Assembly: GCA_037074615.1 (NCBI GenBank)
Contig: CM073519.1
Coordinates: 22,093,001 to 22,157,000, forward strand
DNA: 64,000 nt
Direction: 5' to 3'
Source of the DNA: Leucaena leucocephala
Taxonomy: Eukaryota > Streptophyta > Magnoliopsida > Fabales > Fabaceae
Part shown: piece by piece, positions 11,679 to 23,803 of the stretch
Layout of the letters: the number at the start of each line of letters is the position of its first letter
Position numbering within the stretch: the first letter of the stretch is position 1
Notes under the pieces: model-generated
Database searches by the model: none
What the model was told of the DNA's origin: nothing
What the model saw: only the letters and a program-made list of their open reading frames with translations
Translations under genes and position numbers: made by a program

Positions 11679-11789
11679 AGCTCTAACATCAGAGCTCAAG
11701 CATTCCTTCTCTTAATATGCATAGCTCTAACACTCGGAGCTCGCACAGCTCTAACACTTAGAGCTTGCATTGCTCTAACATTCGGAGCT
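11679..11789. repeat. Array of four small hairpins
   Basis: Four units of 18-19 bases start at 11679, 11723, 11747 and 11771. Each has an arm AGCTC (TGCTC in the last), a TAACA-containing loop and the arm GAGCT. In the third unit the arms extend to eight bases (AGCTCTAA/TTAGAGCT). A diverged copy of the array is present at 28785-28895 in the second element, again with four units, so it belongs to the family and is not a local accident. Confidence 0.75.
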
Positions 11790-13223
11790 TTAGCATATTA
11801 TGTAAACATCACATAATGTAACGTAACATAAGGCCTGGCATTCTATGCAAGGAGTGGAAGCTCTCATTTGCTCTTTCACATGTAGCTCATCATTCAAACA
11901 TCTTATCTTTTCTCAAACGGAAGCCTCTCTATCTGTTTACAAAGCTAGCTATACAACCGCTTCTCAAGGCATATTTTCTCATTTTGTATCTTTCATGACA
12001 TAAAATGGCATATCTGGCCAAATCTGGCTATATCATAGTTCATGTTTCAAATCCATTTCATTTGGACTTGACATAAGGGTTCTAGTCTCTTACTGTTCAT
12101 AACCCTTTCTAGCTTTTCATAGCTCTTTCTATCATTTTACATAGCTTTGTGCATATATGCCAATTTCTTGTGGCATTCACATTTTTTTTTCATCACTTCC
12201 CAGGGGGCCACCCATCATTGGACTACCCTTGCCTGAGCACGTTTAACTGAAATGTGCAGATAAAAATCTAAAGCACTGGTGCTTACAGGCTCTAACCCTG
12301 GTACTTTACCATCTTAGACCCATCTTATACTATCTCTCTTGGGTCTATCTGGCCTTCTGATCTCTTTGTCCTCATCTGGAGGATCTACTTACCTTTATTT
12401 GTAGTCTTTGTAATCTCATCATAAGGATCTCTTTATTCTCATTTGACCCTTTCTCATATCTTATAAAACATTCTCATAAATCCATGGAACTCAGGATTAA
12501 TAGCTTTAACTTTGACCACTTAGTTCCTGTTACGTGTAAGAAGATTCTGAGTTTAGTCCCTGATAGTAATAAGGCTATCTGAAACTAGCATCATGGGTAC
12601 TCTCTCTGTTATGAGTTAACCAACTTGTGAAGCTTCTATACCTTAACTTTTCCTTGGTATTCGTCCTTCCAAAGAAATATTGTACTTATGGCTCATTACT
12701 TTCTTGCTCTAGGCTTAGTCTACTGCGACCCTCGGGATCTACTGCGATCAACCGTAAGCCTTTCAGGATCTAACTGTGACCCTGTGAGCCATACTAGGAT
12801 CTAACTACAATCCTTCAAAATCTATTGGATTCCATTATACTGTATTCTCATCTCTAGAAGACCTAAACCAACAGACAAAGTTACAAGGTTAGTCACTTCC
12901 ACATAGTTGTTAACTCCACAGATAATTCCCCAAAAATGATCACAGAAGCTAATATTATCTATTAGGACTTAACTTATTTCCTCTATCACTCAGGAACTTC
13001 ATATACCATTCTCATCTTTATAAATTTATTACATTTAACATTGCAGGGCGCTATACAAGCTCTATCATGCACATATCTGTCATCATCTATTTATCTCATC
13101 AGAGGGACTTTACTCTATTGCAAGAGCAATCTAGCTCTATTGCAAAAACATTAACTTATATTACTTAAAAATTGCTCTTTCTTAGAGCCATATCATCTTT
13201 CAAAACTACGTCTCATTTCCTTT

Positions 13224-16200
13224 TGTCATATCCTAAATTTTCCCTATCTGTATAGTACTGATAGTGGAAAGAGGCTTAGAAAGGATTATGACGAAGATCA
13301 GACGAGATAATAAAGGTTAGATAAGTCTTAAAGAAAGAGAAGGACCTAAATGCAAATTGGAAAAGGTTAAAGGCCAAAAGTTAAAGTAGAAATAAATGTT
13401 GGGCCAAAAGTGGTAATTTCCAAAAGTTTAGGGACCTAAATGTAATTAACTAAAAAGTCAAGGACCCAAATATAATTATGGAAAGTTGAGCCAAAACAGG
13501 CCAAAAATGCCCAGAATCAGATCAGACTCAAATTTTACCAGTAGATAGACATAATTATTCTAGTCAGTTTAATGTAACACAGAATTTTGATTTTAGATCC
13601 CGATTAATTGATATAAATTCCTGAAGTCAGCAGGAATTATTGCAGTATTTTTCATATCTCAGAATCAGATGAAACTTTACTATAAATTCTTATATTTAAT
13701 ATATGAATTTATCAAACTGACAGAGTCAGAAAAGGAATCCTGTAGAATTCTTACGGGATTTTATGGTAAAATAGAATACCTGATAAATAGGATCGGGAGA
13801 AGTGTCTTGGGATTTGTGCCATAAAGGGAATAAAGGCAATGAGCCCAAACCAAGGCCCAAATGGCGCCATAGTAGGCCCAATGTGATGACTAGACAATTA
13901 AGTGGGCCAAAGTATAGAGCAGTCCAAGATAAGGGTGAAATTACGAAAATATCCCTGGATGCCCATACTGTACTAGTGATGGATGGAGGTCATTTTGGTC
14001 ATCTAGACAGGCCAAGGTACATAGTATAAATATGATTATATAGAGTTAATATATGCCCTGAGGCAGTACAAGAAGGGGTTAAATGACAATTATGCCCTTA
14101 GGGTCAGTACTGTGCAAGAAAGGATACCAAGGGTATTTTAGTCATTTCCCAAGGGATGGATGGCAGACAATTACTCAATCTAACATTTTCAATGGTATGA
14201 GAAGGCTATACATTAATTTCCAGGATAGAATACATATCCTGGTATATTATAAAAAAATTAGGAACAGAACACAGTCCGGTTGTTGTGAAACTGCATTGAT
14301 CGGTACCGGATTGGACTGGAATTTCTCCAGAAGGTTCCTTACACTATGAGCACGCCACCTAACCCCTTGAGGTGTCCCTTGATGGGTCCCACATGATGTC
14401 ATAATTATTATTTTATGAAAAAGTTAAATCTAAGATTAAATGTGGGCCTTTAGATCAAATAGTAACCAAATCAATCTTGGCCATTCATTTTTCTTGGATT
14501 TTGGCTATAAATACCCCTCAATTCTGGTTCAGAACCGTAAGCTTATGTATCCTTGGGGAAGCTCTTGCAAAATGGAAACTCAAGCCAAGACAAAGAAGAT
14601 TCAAGGTTCCAAAGTTCAAGCAAGCTAGAGATTAAAGGTAAGCAATCTTTCCTAGCTTATTCTCCTTTGATTTGGGAGCTTGAACTTAGGGTTTTCATGG
14701 GGAAAAGTTGAGTTTTCTCTAAGGAGATGTGCTGTCCAAAATCCATAGATGAAAGGGGAAAGAAGAAATTAAAGTTAGAAACTTATGATTGATGTTTAAA
14801 CAAGCTAGTTAAGTGATTGGTTGTTTAATCAAATTGATATTCTTGACTTTGCCATGGTGTGCCCTGTTTGGTATGCACTGTTCATGAGGGAAGGAATTTG
14901 AATTTCAATGATTTAATGCTTCCATTGAGTTTGTATGATGATTTTGTATAGGATTGAAAAGGTTTTGAACCTTGGAAACACTAAAATCTCAAGGTTGTAG
15001 TCTTTGAAATTCCTTACAGTACTGTTCACTCACATGAACAGTTATTGGAATTTCATGATTTTGATGGTTCCAATGGTTTTAAAATGAAAAGTTGTGCGGG
15101 GTAAAGTGGAGAAACAAGTATGGGAAGCATTAGAATCAAAATGAGAATTTTTGAAAGAATTGTGTGCTTATGTTCAATTCTGTACAGCAGGCAATGAAGG
15201 AGCTGGAATTTCATGATTCTAAGCTCATAAATGAGTTCAAAAGATGAAATTGTGTAGGTTAAAGTCAAGACATCAATTGGTTCAAGAGCCAAGTGGATTA
15301 GTGAATATTAGGGAAAGTTATGACAATAAAGAGTGTAACAAAGTTAATCTTGAACATGGTTGGAGTTCATGAGTCCTAATGAATTATGTGATGAATATGA
15401 ATGTGTTTAGGACCTTGAAACATCCAAGAACATGTTGGGAAGTGATTGGCATAAAGGTTTATTGGTTGGAAAGCTAGGGAGCAAGTGTTAAAGATCAAGA
15501 GGAAAGCTTAAGTTCAAGGTAGTGAACTTATCTCTTTATGTGCTTGATATGGTATGCTTATGTGTTGACATGTATATGTTATTTGAATGATGTTGTGAAT
15601 AACATGTTTTCCATGGCCATGCACTTTATGTAAAAGTATATAGCATGATAGCATGTCACTAACCAAAGAAAGTTAATGAAATTACATATCATGCATTAGC
15701 ATCCATCTTGCATATTTAAGTGGTAATGTTTGCTACTGAGATTCCCTAGAATCTCACTCTCCCACAACCAACCAATTTAGGTCAAGCATGAAGAAAAGGT
15801 ATGCATGGAGAAAAGCTAAAGAATGGAAGAAAGGAAGTGAAGTATTGAGATTTTAGCATATACTATAAATTGTCTATGTATGTAAATGCCATGTAAGGTG
15901 TCCATTTATGTGATAAAACTATTGTAATACTTATGGCATATGTACATGATGTATATAAATGTTAAGAAGCTTATTTGATGGCTTGTGCATGCTGAAACAA
16001 TTATTGGAAATGAAAGAAAAGAAACTGAAATGGTAAAAACGTAGGTCCTGAAGCAGTTTTATTGTGGCTTCAGTTTGACCTAGCAAATGAAGGAATTAGT
16101 TCACGAAATGTTATGAGCATGTATAACACATCCAGAGCTTTAAATTAATAGGTAGAATGTGTCATTTGGATGTGTATATCAAGATAAATGAATTTCCAAA

Positions 16201-16538
16201 GTAAGGGACCAGAATCTGTTTCCAGAGTTTTTGACCAAATGAACAGTAAACTTCAACGAATAAACTATACTAATTGGCTAATCATTTGGTCTGGAAATTA
16301 TTTTTCCCTTAAATTTAAAGATGTTATCTTCATGTATCTTTTTGAACCACTTCATTTCGAGTTTTTTTAGAATTAATTATGATTTTTTGAAGTTCATTGC
16401 ATAATCTGGAATACCATATGAACAGTAACCCGAGAAAAAATAAAATTCCAGATTTGGCTAATGGACTTCCAAGGTCTTGTAAGTGGTTCTAAATGCTACT
16501 GAATGGTCCCTAAGACGTATAAAAGTAAAGATGTTACA
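13224..16538 (+). mobile_element. Solo LTR (3315 bp), target duplication CCTTT
   Basis: A complete LTR in the opposite orientation to its host element opens with TGTCATATCC and ends with GATGTTACA. It is flanked by identical five-base sequences, CCTTT at 13219-13223 and 16539-16543. It has no internal region, so it is what remains after recombination between the two LTRs of a full element. It carries a TATA box at 14506-14513 and a splice-donor-like AAAG|GTAAGC at 14634-14643. Its U3 looks mosaic: 13490-14060 matches the LTR at 23804, while the rest matches the LTR at 51379. Confidence 0.93.
14506..14513 (+). promoter_or_regulatory. LTR TATA box
   Basis: TATAAATA in the context GGCTATAAATACCCCTCA, 1.28 kb from the LTR start. 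Transcription would begin some 30 bases downstream. Confidence 0.65.
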
Positions 16539-18428
16539 CCTTTCATCTATCTTATCCCTACTGAAGGGATATGTCCTGAGTATCATAATAATTTATCTGT
16601 AGACTCACTACTAATCTTCATCTTTAACCTCATTCTCTATCCCATTGACTATCATAGTCTGATCATAAATTCTCTTTCTATCTTCTGAGAATCAAGTAGC
16701 TAACTTTCTAGTTTAGTACTTTGCTATTGCTTCATTCTTGCTAAGTTGAATTATTTAATTGCATGTTATAGGGCATGGGAGCAACATAACTTTCTCATTT
16801 GGTATACTCTACCCAATACGTACTGCATAAGGGGAGTATTCATTTATCATAGCATACTCAGCATGCATAATATACAAGTGGATGCAATCAATTAAGCATT
16901 CTCTAGTATGTGTGTCATCACATGACAATTGCAATGAGATGCAATTTCTTATTATAACTTATGGCAACATAAGCCATGCATCATTACATAGTTTGCTCAA
17001 TCATCCCTCATACTCACATTGCCATTAAGCAATTAACTAGGTAGACTTTAAAACATTTTGTCCCTTTATCACCTTAACTGCTAGGTCTTGATCATTTATT
17101 CAGGTACCTGAGTCATTTACTTATTTTACTTAGGCTGCCACATTACCCTCTTATTAGGGTATAGACTCAACCGTTCTTTACTCTTTCTTATATAGGGAAT
17201 AGGGGAGTCACCTTACCTTTAAATTTGTGGTTACTTTACTTTCTTTAAACTTCATAAACTTCTTTTTCTTAGCTTACATATATCTTTTTCTACTAACCCT
17301 CAAACAATTTCTGAGGCAATTTATCTTTGGCTTACATCTCCAATATCCTATTTATTTATTTAGGAATCGGAGATAGCTTATCATATCAGGCTATCTTATC
17401 ATAACATTTCTCATCGCCTGTAAGACTTTTATGTCTCTAACCTGAAGGATTTCTATGTCCTTGGCCTCACTGTAATCTATCTGTAATCCATAACTGAGTC
17501 AATTGTCTTCTTTCAGCTAACTGAGGAAAGGTTTGGCTCCTATCTTTATGCCATTCGAACTTTTAAGTTTTCCCTAATCCTCCTGGATTACTAACAGGAT
17601 AGAAAGTATCTCTTATTAAGCCTTAAGGTTCATATGAATGAACTCGATTAAGTATCCATCAAAAGAGTTCTCTTCCCTTAACTCTAACCCTTAACTTCAT
17701 GCTCACCTTTCTCTAATTGAGAGGAATGCTTCTTTTAAACTTTTTGAGAAAAACATCTCAAGTGAGCGGATCACTCTCCATCTCGTATGGAGTAACTTCT
17801 ATATCTCTCTATATCTCTTACCTCTTTCTGTCTGTCTATCTTAGTCTACTCTGGATTAGACTGTGATTCTTTTATGGTCTGCCTCTAGATCCTGACCAAT
17901 TCAGGTCACTTGGATCTCATTCATCACTTAACATTACTATCTATGTTCTCTAGGTGCTCTACCCTAGATGTGCTAGGTTACTGTCTCTTTGTGATAGAAT
18001 CCCTCTGTATCAGGAACATTAACTTTCTATCTATTAACCATCACGTCTTTATCCTCAAGCCATGTATTAGACCATTCTTAGGCAAGTCTCATTTTAACTT
18101 CTATTTATTATTTTCCGTAAAGACTAGCTACACAAAGTCTTTTGTACTGTAGATCAACTCCTGATGATCATACAGAGGATCTACTGTTAAACCTCTTCTT
18201 AAACTGATCTTCTGTATCTTAGTGCTTCGTACTGTTTAACTTGCCTATACTCTATGCTAAATCTCTAACTGATAGCCTTCAGTGAGGTTAGCATCTTTAG
18301 TCTCATGACTCTTGACTTACTATCATCTCATACCAGTCCTCTAAAGGATATTAGGTTAATGCCCTCTATTGGATGTATGTTTATCATTCGTACTATAGCA
18401 TTGAGGAACTACAGATAACTAACTATTC

Positions 18429-19100
18429 TTAATCTATACTTTTGTCCATCCCTTGACCTAGACTAAGTAATTCACTCTCCGTAGCTTTCTTCAGACCACT
18501 ATGGTCAACATTATCTATCTTTAATGAAGAAGGCTGGGGTTGACTAGGACTAGGAACATCCCTTTGATCTTTCTCTATAAAGTCACATATTCTTGGACTT
18601 TGGGAATGGACAAGAACTATCATAAACTCTGACTGGGTATCTGAATTAGGGGATTGTTGTATCTTAATTATTTTAAATTTATCCTCAAACTCTGGTAGAG
18701 GAGGAATAATATCTGGTCTACCCATAATCCAGTAGCAGTACTCAGCTTCCTCAGCCGTAATCTATCATCTCGTAAGAGGGATAAAGCTTATATCAGGGTT
18801 AGAGGGCGTTCCAACAAACTTATACCGTATAGAGTCACTAGACTCAACATCAATTGGTGTATATTAAGCTTCAGACTGAATCTCTACATGACATCTAGAC
18901 TGCAGGCTTGAGTCTACAGAAATATCTATGGGATATTCCACTGTAGACTTTCCTGATTGGTCTCCCATACTCTCCTCTGAACCCTCATCATTGTGTAAGG
19001 GATGCTCAAAGTTTAGATGTATACCATGTCCATATATCACTACTAGCCTGGGGTCTCCCTTATTAACTGAAGCTTTTGACTTAACTTTATGGAATCTCAT
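18429..19100 (-). pseudogene. Two short frames downstream of the primer-binding site
   Basis: Minus-strand frames of 78 codons (19100-18864, starting MRFHKVKSK) and 98 codons (18725-18429, starting MGRPDIIPPL) lie about 170 bases after the primer-binding site, where gag would start in a complete element. They are acidic and rich in Ser, Asp and Glu, with no zinc knuckle or capsid signature. They may be parts of one degraded gag-like reading frame. I do not recognise the protein, and chance frames remain possible. Confidence 0.3.
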
Positions 19101-19259
19101 ATCTATTCTTACACTATTTGGTTAATTAAGCAATGCTAACTATCCCATAACATACCCTAACTTAACCAAATACTTACTATTTAAAGTTAGGATCAGGGAA
19201 TAATCTCATATTAGTCCATAAATAATCTATTTAGAGCATTTCTTAAGCCAGAATCCTAT

Positions 19260-19271
19260 GCTCTGATACCA
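19260..19271 (-). other. Primer-binding site (initiator Met tRNA)
   Basis: On the minus strand this reads TGGTATCAGAGC, the complement of the 3' end of plant initiator methionine tRNA, three bases inside the 5' LTR. It fixes the orientation of the element. Confidence 0.93.
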
Positions 19272-19274
19272 CAA

Positions 19275-22200
19275 TGTAACATCCTTACTTTTATACGTCT
19301 TAGGGACCATTCAGTAGCATTTAGAACCACTTACAAGACCTTAGAAGTCCATTAGCCAAATCTAGAATTTTACTCTTTCCCAGGTTACTGTTCATATGGT
19401 ATTCTAGATTACACAACTAACTTCGAAAAATCATAATTAATTCTAGAAAACTCGAAATGAAGTGGTTCAAAAAGATACATGAAGATAACATCTTGAAATT
19501 TAAGGGAAAAATAATTTCCAGACCAAATGATTAGCCAATTAGTACAGTTTATTCGTTGAAGTTTACTGTTCATTTGGTCAAAAACTCTGGAAACAATTTC
19601 TGGTCCCTTATTTTGGAAATTCATTTCTCTTGATATACACATCCAAATGAAACGTTCTACCTATGCACTTAAATCTCTAGATGTGTACTACATGCTCATA
19701 AAATTTCTAGAAATAATTCCTTCATTTGCTAGGTCAAATTGAAGCCACAACAAAACTGCTCTAGGACCTAGTTTTTTACCATTTCTGTTTCCTTTCTTTC
19801 ACTTTCCATAATTGTTCCAGCATACATAAATAATCTCTTTTGCTTTTTCTGAATTTATATACATCATGGGGTTATACAATAATTGTTTCATACAATCTCA
19901 TTACATAAATAGATACTTTACATGGCTTTGACATACATGGAAAGTGCATAGCATATGCTAAAATCTTAAATACTTCACTTTTCTTCTTCCATGCTTTAAC
20001 TCTTCTCCATGCATACATTATCCATCATGCTTGACCTAAATTGGTTGGTTATGGGAGAGTGAGATTCTAGGGAATCTCAGTAGCAAACATTACTACTTAA
20101 ATATGCAAGATGGATGCTAATGCATGATATGTAATTTCATTAACTTTCTTTGATTAGTGACATGCCATCATGCTATATATTTTTACATAAAGTGCATGGC
20201 CATGGAAACATGTTATTCACAATACATTCAACATCATTTATCATGTCACAACATCATTCAAATGACATATACATGTCAACACATAAGCATACCACATGAA
20301 GCACATAAAGAGGTAAGTTCACTACCTTGCACTTAAGCTTTCCTCTTGATCTTTAGCACTTGCTCCCTAGCTTTCCAACCATGAAGCCTTTATGTCCATC
20401 ACTTCCCAACATTTTCTTGGATGTTTCATGGTCCTAAACACATTCATATTCATCACATAACTCATTAGGACTCATGAACTCCAACCATGTTCAAGACTTT
20501 GTTACACTCTTTATTGTCATAACTTTCTCTAATTTTCACTAATCCACTTGGCTCTTGAACCAATTGATATCTTGACTTTACCCTACACAATTTCATCTTT
20601 TGAATCCATTTATGAGCTTAGAATCATGAAATTTCAGCTCCTTCATGGCCTGCTGTACAGAACTGAACATAAGCATACAATTCTTTCAAAAAGTCTCATT
20701 TTGATTCTAATGCTTCCCATACTTGTTTCTCCACTTTGACCCACACAACTTTTCATTTTAAAACCATTGAAACCATAAAAATCATGAAATTCCAATCAAT
20801 GTTCATGCGAGTGAACAATAACTGTAAGGAATCTCAAAGACTACAACCTTGAGATTTTAATGTTTCCAAGGTTCAAAACCTTTCCAATCCTACACAAAAT
20901 CATCATACAAACTCAATGCAAGCATTAAATCATTGAAATTCAATTTCCTTCCCTCATGAACAGTGCAGACCAAACAGGGAACACCATGACAAAGTCAAGA
21001 ATATCAATTTCATTCAACAACGAACCACTTAACTAGCTTGTTTAAGCTTCAATCATATGGTTCTAACTTTAATTTCTTCTTTCCCCTTTCCTTTAAGGTC
21101 TTTGGGCAGCACCACCCCTTAGAGAAAAATCAACTTTTCTCCCATCAAAACCCTAAGTTCAAGCTCCCAAATTAAAGGAAAATAAGCTAGGAGAGATTGC
21201 TTAGCTTTAATCTCTAACTTGCTTGAACTTTGGAACCTTGAATCTTCTTTGTCTTGGCTTGAGTTTTCATTTTGCAAGAGTTTCCCCAAGGGTCCATGAG
21301 CTTACGGTTTGGCTGCAGAATGGAGGGGTATTTATAGCCAAAATCCAAGAAAAATCAATGGCCAAGATTGATTTGGTTACTATTTGATCTAAAGGCTCAC
21401 ATTTAATCTTGGATTTTACTTTTTCATAAAAGAATAATTATGACATCATGTGGGACAGCTCAAGGGACACCTCAAGGGGTTATGTGTCATGCTCACTATG
21501 CCAGGAAGCTTCTGAAAAAATTCCAGTCCAATTCGGTACTGATCGGAGCAGTTTCACAAAAACCAGACTGTTTTCTGTTCTGAATTTTTCTATAATATAC
21601 CAGGATATGTATTCTGTCCTAGAAATCAATGTCTAGGCTTCTCATACCATTGAAAATGATATACTAAATATTTATCTACTATCCATCCCTTTCTTGCTCT
21701 ATATTGACCCTAAAGGCATAATCGTCATTTTACCCCTCTTTATACTGCCTCAAGGCGTATCTAGGCTCAACTAATCATATTTATACCATGTGCCACATTT
21801 TTAGCCTATCCCAAGTGACCAAAATGCCCTTCATCCATCTCTGGTACAATTTGGGCATCCAGGGGCATTTTCATAATTTTGCACTTTTTCTGGACACTGG
21901 CCCCTTCTACTGATGGACTGGTACCCTGGGTTTTGGGCCCTTCTTGGTGTCATCATAGGACTATATATGAGGTCATATGATCTCATTCTATCGAGGCTCA
22001 CATACCGATAAGTTTCATTATCGGATCACGGGTGTTATCAAACTTCCGTCAAAATTCACTGTTATGGGAATAACTTTTTATACAGGACTTCTTCCGGGGT
22101 TCTGTTAGATTCATAACATCTAACACTATAGGGCACACTTTCCTGTAATTCCCACACTTATATCTGATATCCATGGAATCTGATAAAAGTTCAGATAACT

Positions 22201-22612
22201 TTTAGACTATCAGATAATTTTCTGCTGTCTGGAGCCCTAATAAAATTTATGTATCATGCCAGATTAACCAGCCTAACTTCCTCTATTTACTGATGGAATA
22301 TGGGACTGAAAAACTTTCGGGCAGTTATAACCCTTTGCGAGGCTGATCTTTCTATAATTACAGTTTTATCCTTGAACTTTTCTCTTAATTACATTTATGT
22401 CCCTTAACTTTTGGAAATTACCACTTTTGGCCCAACATTTATTTCTAGTTTAACTTTTGGCCTTTAACCTTTTCCAATTTTCGTTTAGGTCCTTCTCTTT
22501 CTTCAAGACTTATCTAACCTTTATTATTTATTCTGATCTTTGTCATAATCTTTTCCAAACCTCTTTCCACTATCAGTATTATATAGATAGGAAAAAAATT
22601 TAGGATATGACA
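19275..22612 (-). repeat. 5' LTR of the LARD-like element (3338 bp)
   Basis: Same ends as its partner (TGTAACATCC on the left, GGATATGACA on the right), with nearly the same length and sequence. Counting one stretch of about 165 bases (9421-9585 against 20938-21102) I see four differences. A TATA box is at 21329-21336 on the minus strand. Confidence 0.9.
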
Positions 22613-23803
22613 GCTACTATGGCTTGAGCACGTTTAACTGAAAAGTATCAATGAAATTTTGAAGCATTAATGCTAACAGGCTCCTACGCTAGTATTCCCC
22701 TATCTTAGACCTTTCTCATGCTATCTCCCTTGGGTCTATCTGGCTCTTATTCTCTTTAATTTCATCTTAGAAACTTATATGCTTAGACTTAATCTTTTCA
22801 TATTTCATATGGGGTACTCTTCTTCTCTTTCTTAGTTATTCTACCTATAGACTTATTAATAACTTGTACTTGAAACTATAAATTTTAACTCTATTGTCTT
22901 TAATTCATCCTTCGTATAAAAAGATTCTGAGTTCAATCCATAATAATAATAAGACTATATGAAATTAGCATCATGGGTACTCTCTCTGTTATGAGTTAAC
23001 TAACTTGTGAGGCTTCCTTACCTTAACCCTATCATTAGTAATCATCTTTCCAAATAAACATTGTATTTATGGCTCATTCATTTTCTTTCTTTAGGCTAGG
23101 TCTACTGCAACCACATAATCTATTGTGATAAACCATTAGCCTCTTCAAGATCTAACTTGGAATTCTATTCTCTGTGAGCCATATTATGATCTAACTACGA
23201 TCTTCCAAAATCTACTACAATTCTGTTACATTGTATTCTTATCTCTGGAAGACCTAAAACCAATAGACTAAGTTACAAGGTTAGCCACCTTCACTTAGTT
23301 GCTAACTCAACATATAATTCACCAAGACTAATCACAAAAGCCAATATTATCTATTAAGACTATACTCATTTCCTCTATCACTCAAGAATTTCTCATTTTA
23401 TTCTCATCTTTCATAACTTTGCTATATATAGTACTACAGAGAGCTACACAAGCTCTATCATGCACTTACAACTATAAACTATACATCACATCTTTCTTAT
23501 TACGGTTTTATGCAGAACTACAAAATAATTTCTCAGCTTATCTAGGGAACATGGCATTTACATGAGTTGTACTGTCTATTTTCTTGCATTGGCTCTATCT
23601 CAAGAGCAATCTGACTCTATCACAAGAGTAATCTAGCTCTATTGTGAAAGCATTTACTTTTATTACATAGATACTGCTCTCTCGGAGCTATATCATCATT
23701 TTTATAACTATATCTCGTTTCATATCATCTATGTCATGTTTATATCTCATCATTCATATCTCATAACTATTAAAGGACACATCCTAAGTACTGTAATCAT
23801 ATG

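Larger units (their letters stand above)
11098..13223 (-). other. LARD internal region, 3' part
   Basis: About 2.1 kb with no protein motif apart from the tail remnant next to the polypurine tract. It contains the small hairpin array at 11679-11789. From about 12220 on, the sequence (for example GAGCACGTTTAACTGAAA) is repeated, diverged, at 22625-23800 in the neighbouring element. Around 12720-12830 the words GGATCTACTGCGATC and AGGATCTAACT recur as a loose tandem pattern. Confidence 0.7.
16544..19274 (-). other. LARD internal region, 5' part
   Basis: About 2.7 kb between the solo LTR and the 5' LTR. Large parts are matched, diverged and partly rearranged, at 27000-30600 in the neighbouring element (for example 17285-17400 against 29510-29620). 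Apart from two short minus-strand frames near the primer-binding site it shows no coding signal. Confidence 0.65.
7758..22612 (-). mobile_element. Non-autonomous (LARD-like) LTR retrotransposon, Gypsy-type
   Basis: Two LTRs of 3340 and 3338 bases in the same orientation enclose an internal region of 8.2 kb, or about 4.9 kb once the solo LTR nested in it is removed. By eye the LTRs differ by only a few percent, so the insertion is young. On the minus strand the order is 5' LTR (22612-19275), primer-binding site, internal region, polypurine tract, 3' LTR (11097-7758). The internal region has no gag, protease, integrase or reverse transcriptase that I can recognise, so the element must have used enzymes from a relative. 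The flanking 5-base sequences differ (CAAGT at 7753-7757, GCTAC at 22613-22617), which suggests recombination or a deletion after insertion. Confidence 0.8.

Noticed and set aside
11679..11789. Hairpin array as a CRISPR array
   Set aside because: Units are only 18-19 bases with irregular spacing and no spacers of constant length. The sequence is plant nuclear DNA inside a retroelement.
12714..12830. Tandem GGATCTACTGCGATC-type repeat as a satellite
   Set aside because: Only three or four loose copies, part of the element's internal region, and diverged at 23100-23220. Not a satellite.
7758..22612. Perfect five-base target duplication for the young LTR pair
   Set aside because: Looked for and not found: CAAGT on the left, GCTAC on the right. 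The pairing rests on LTR similarity, primer-binding site and polypurine tract instead.
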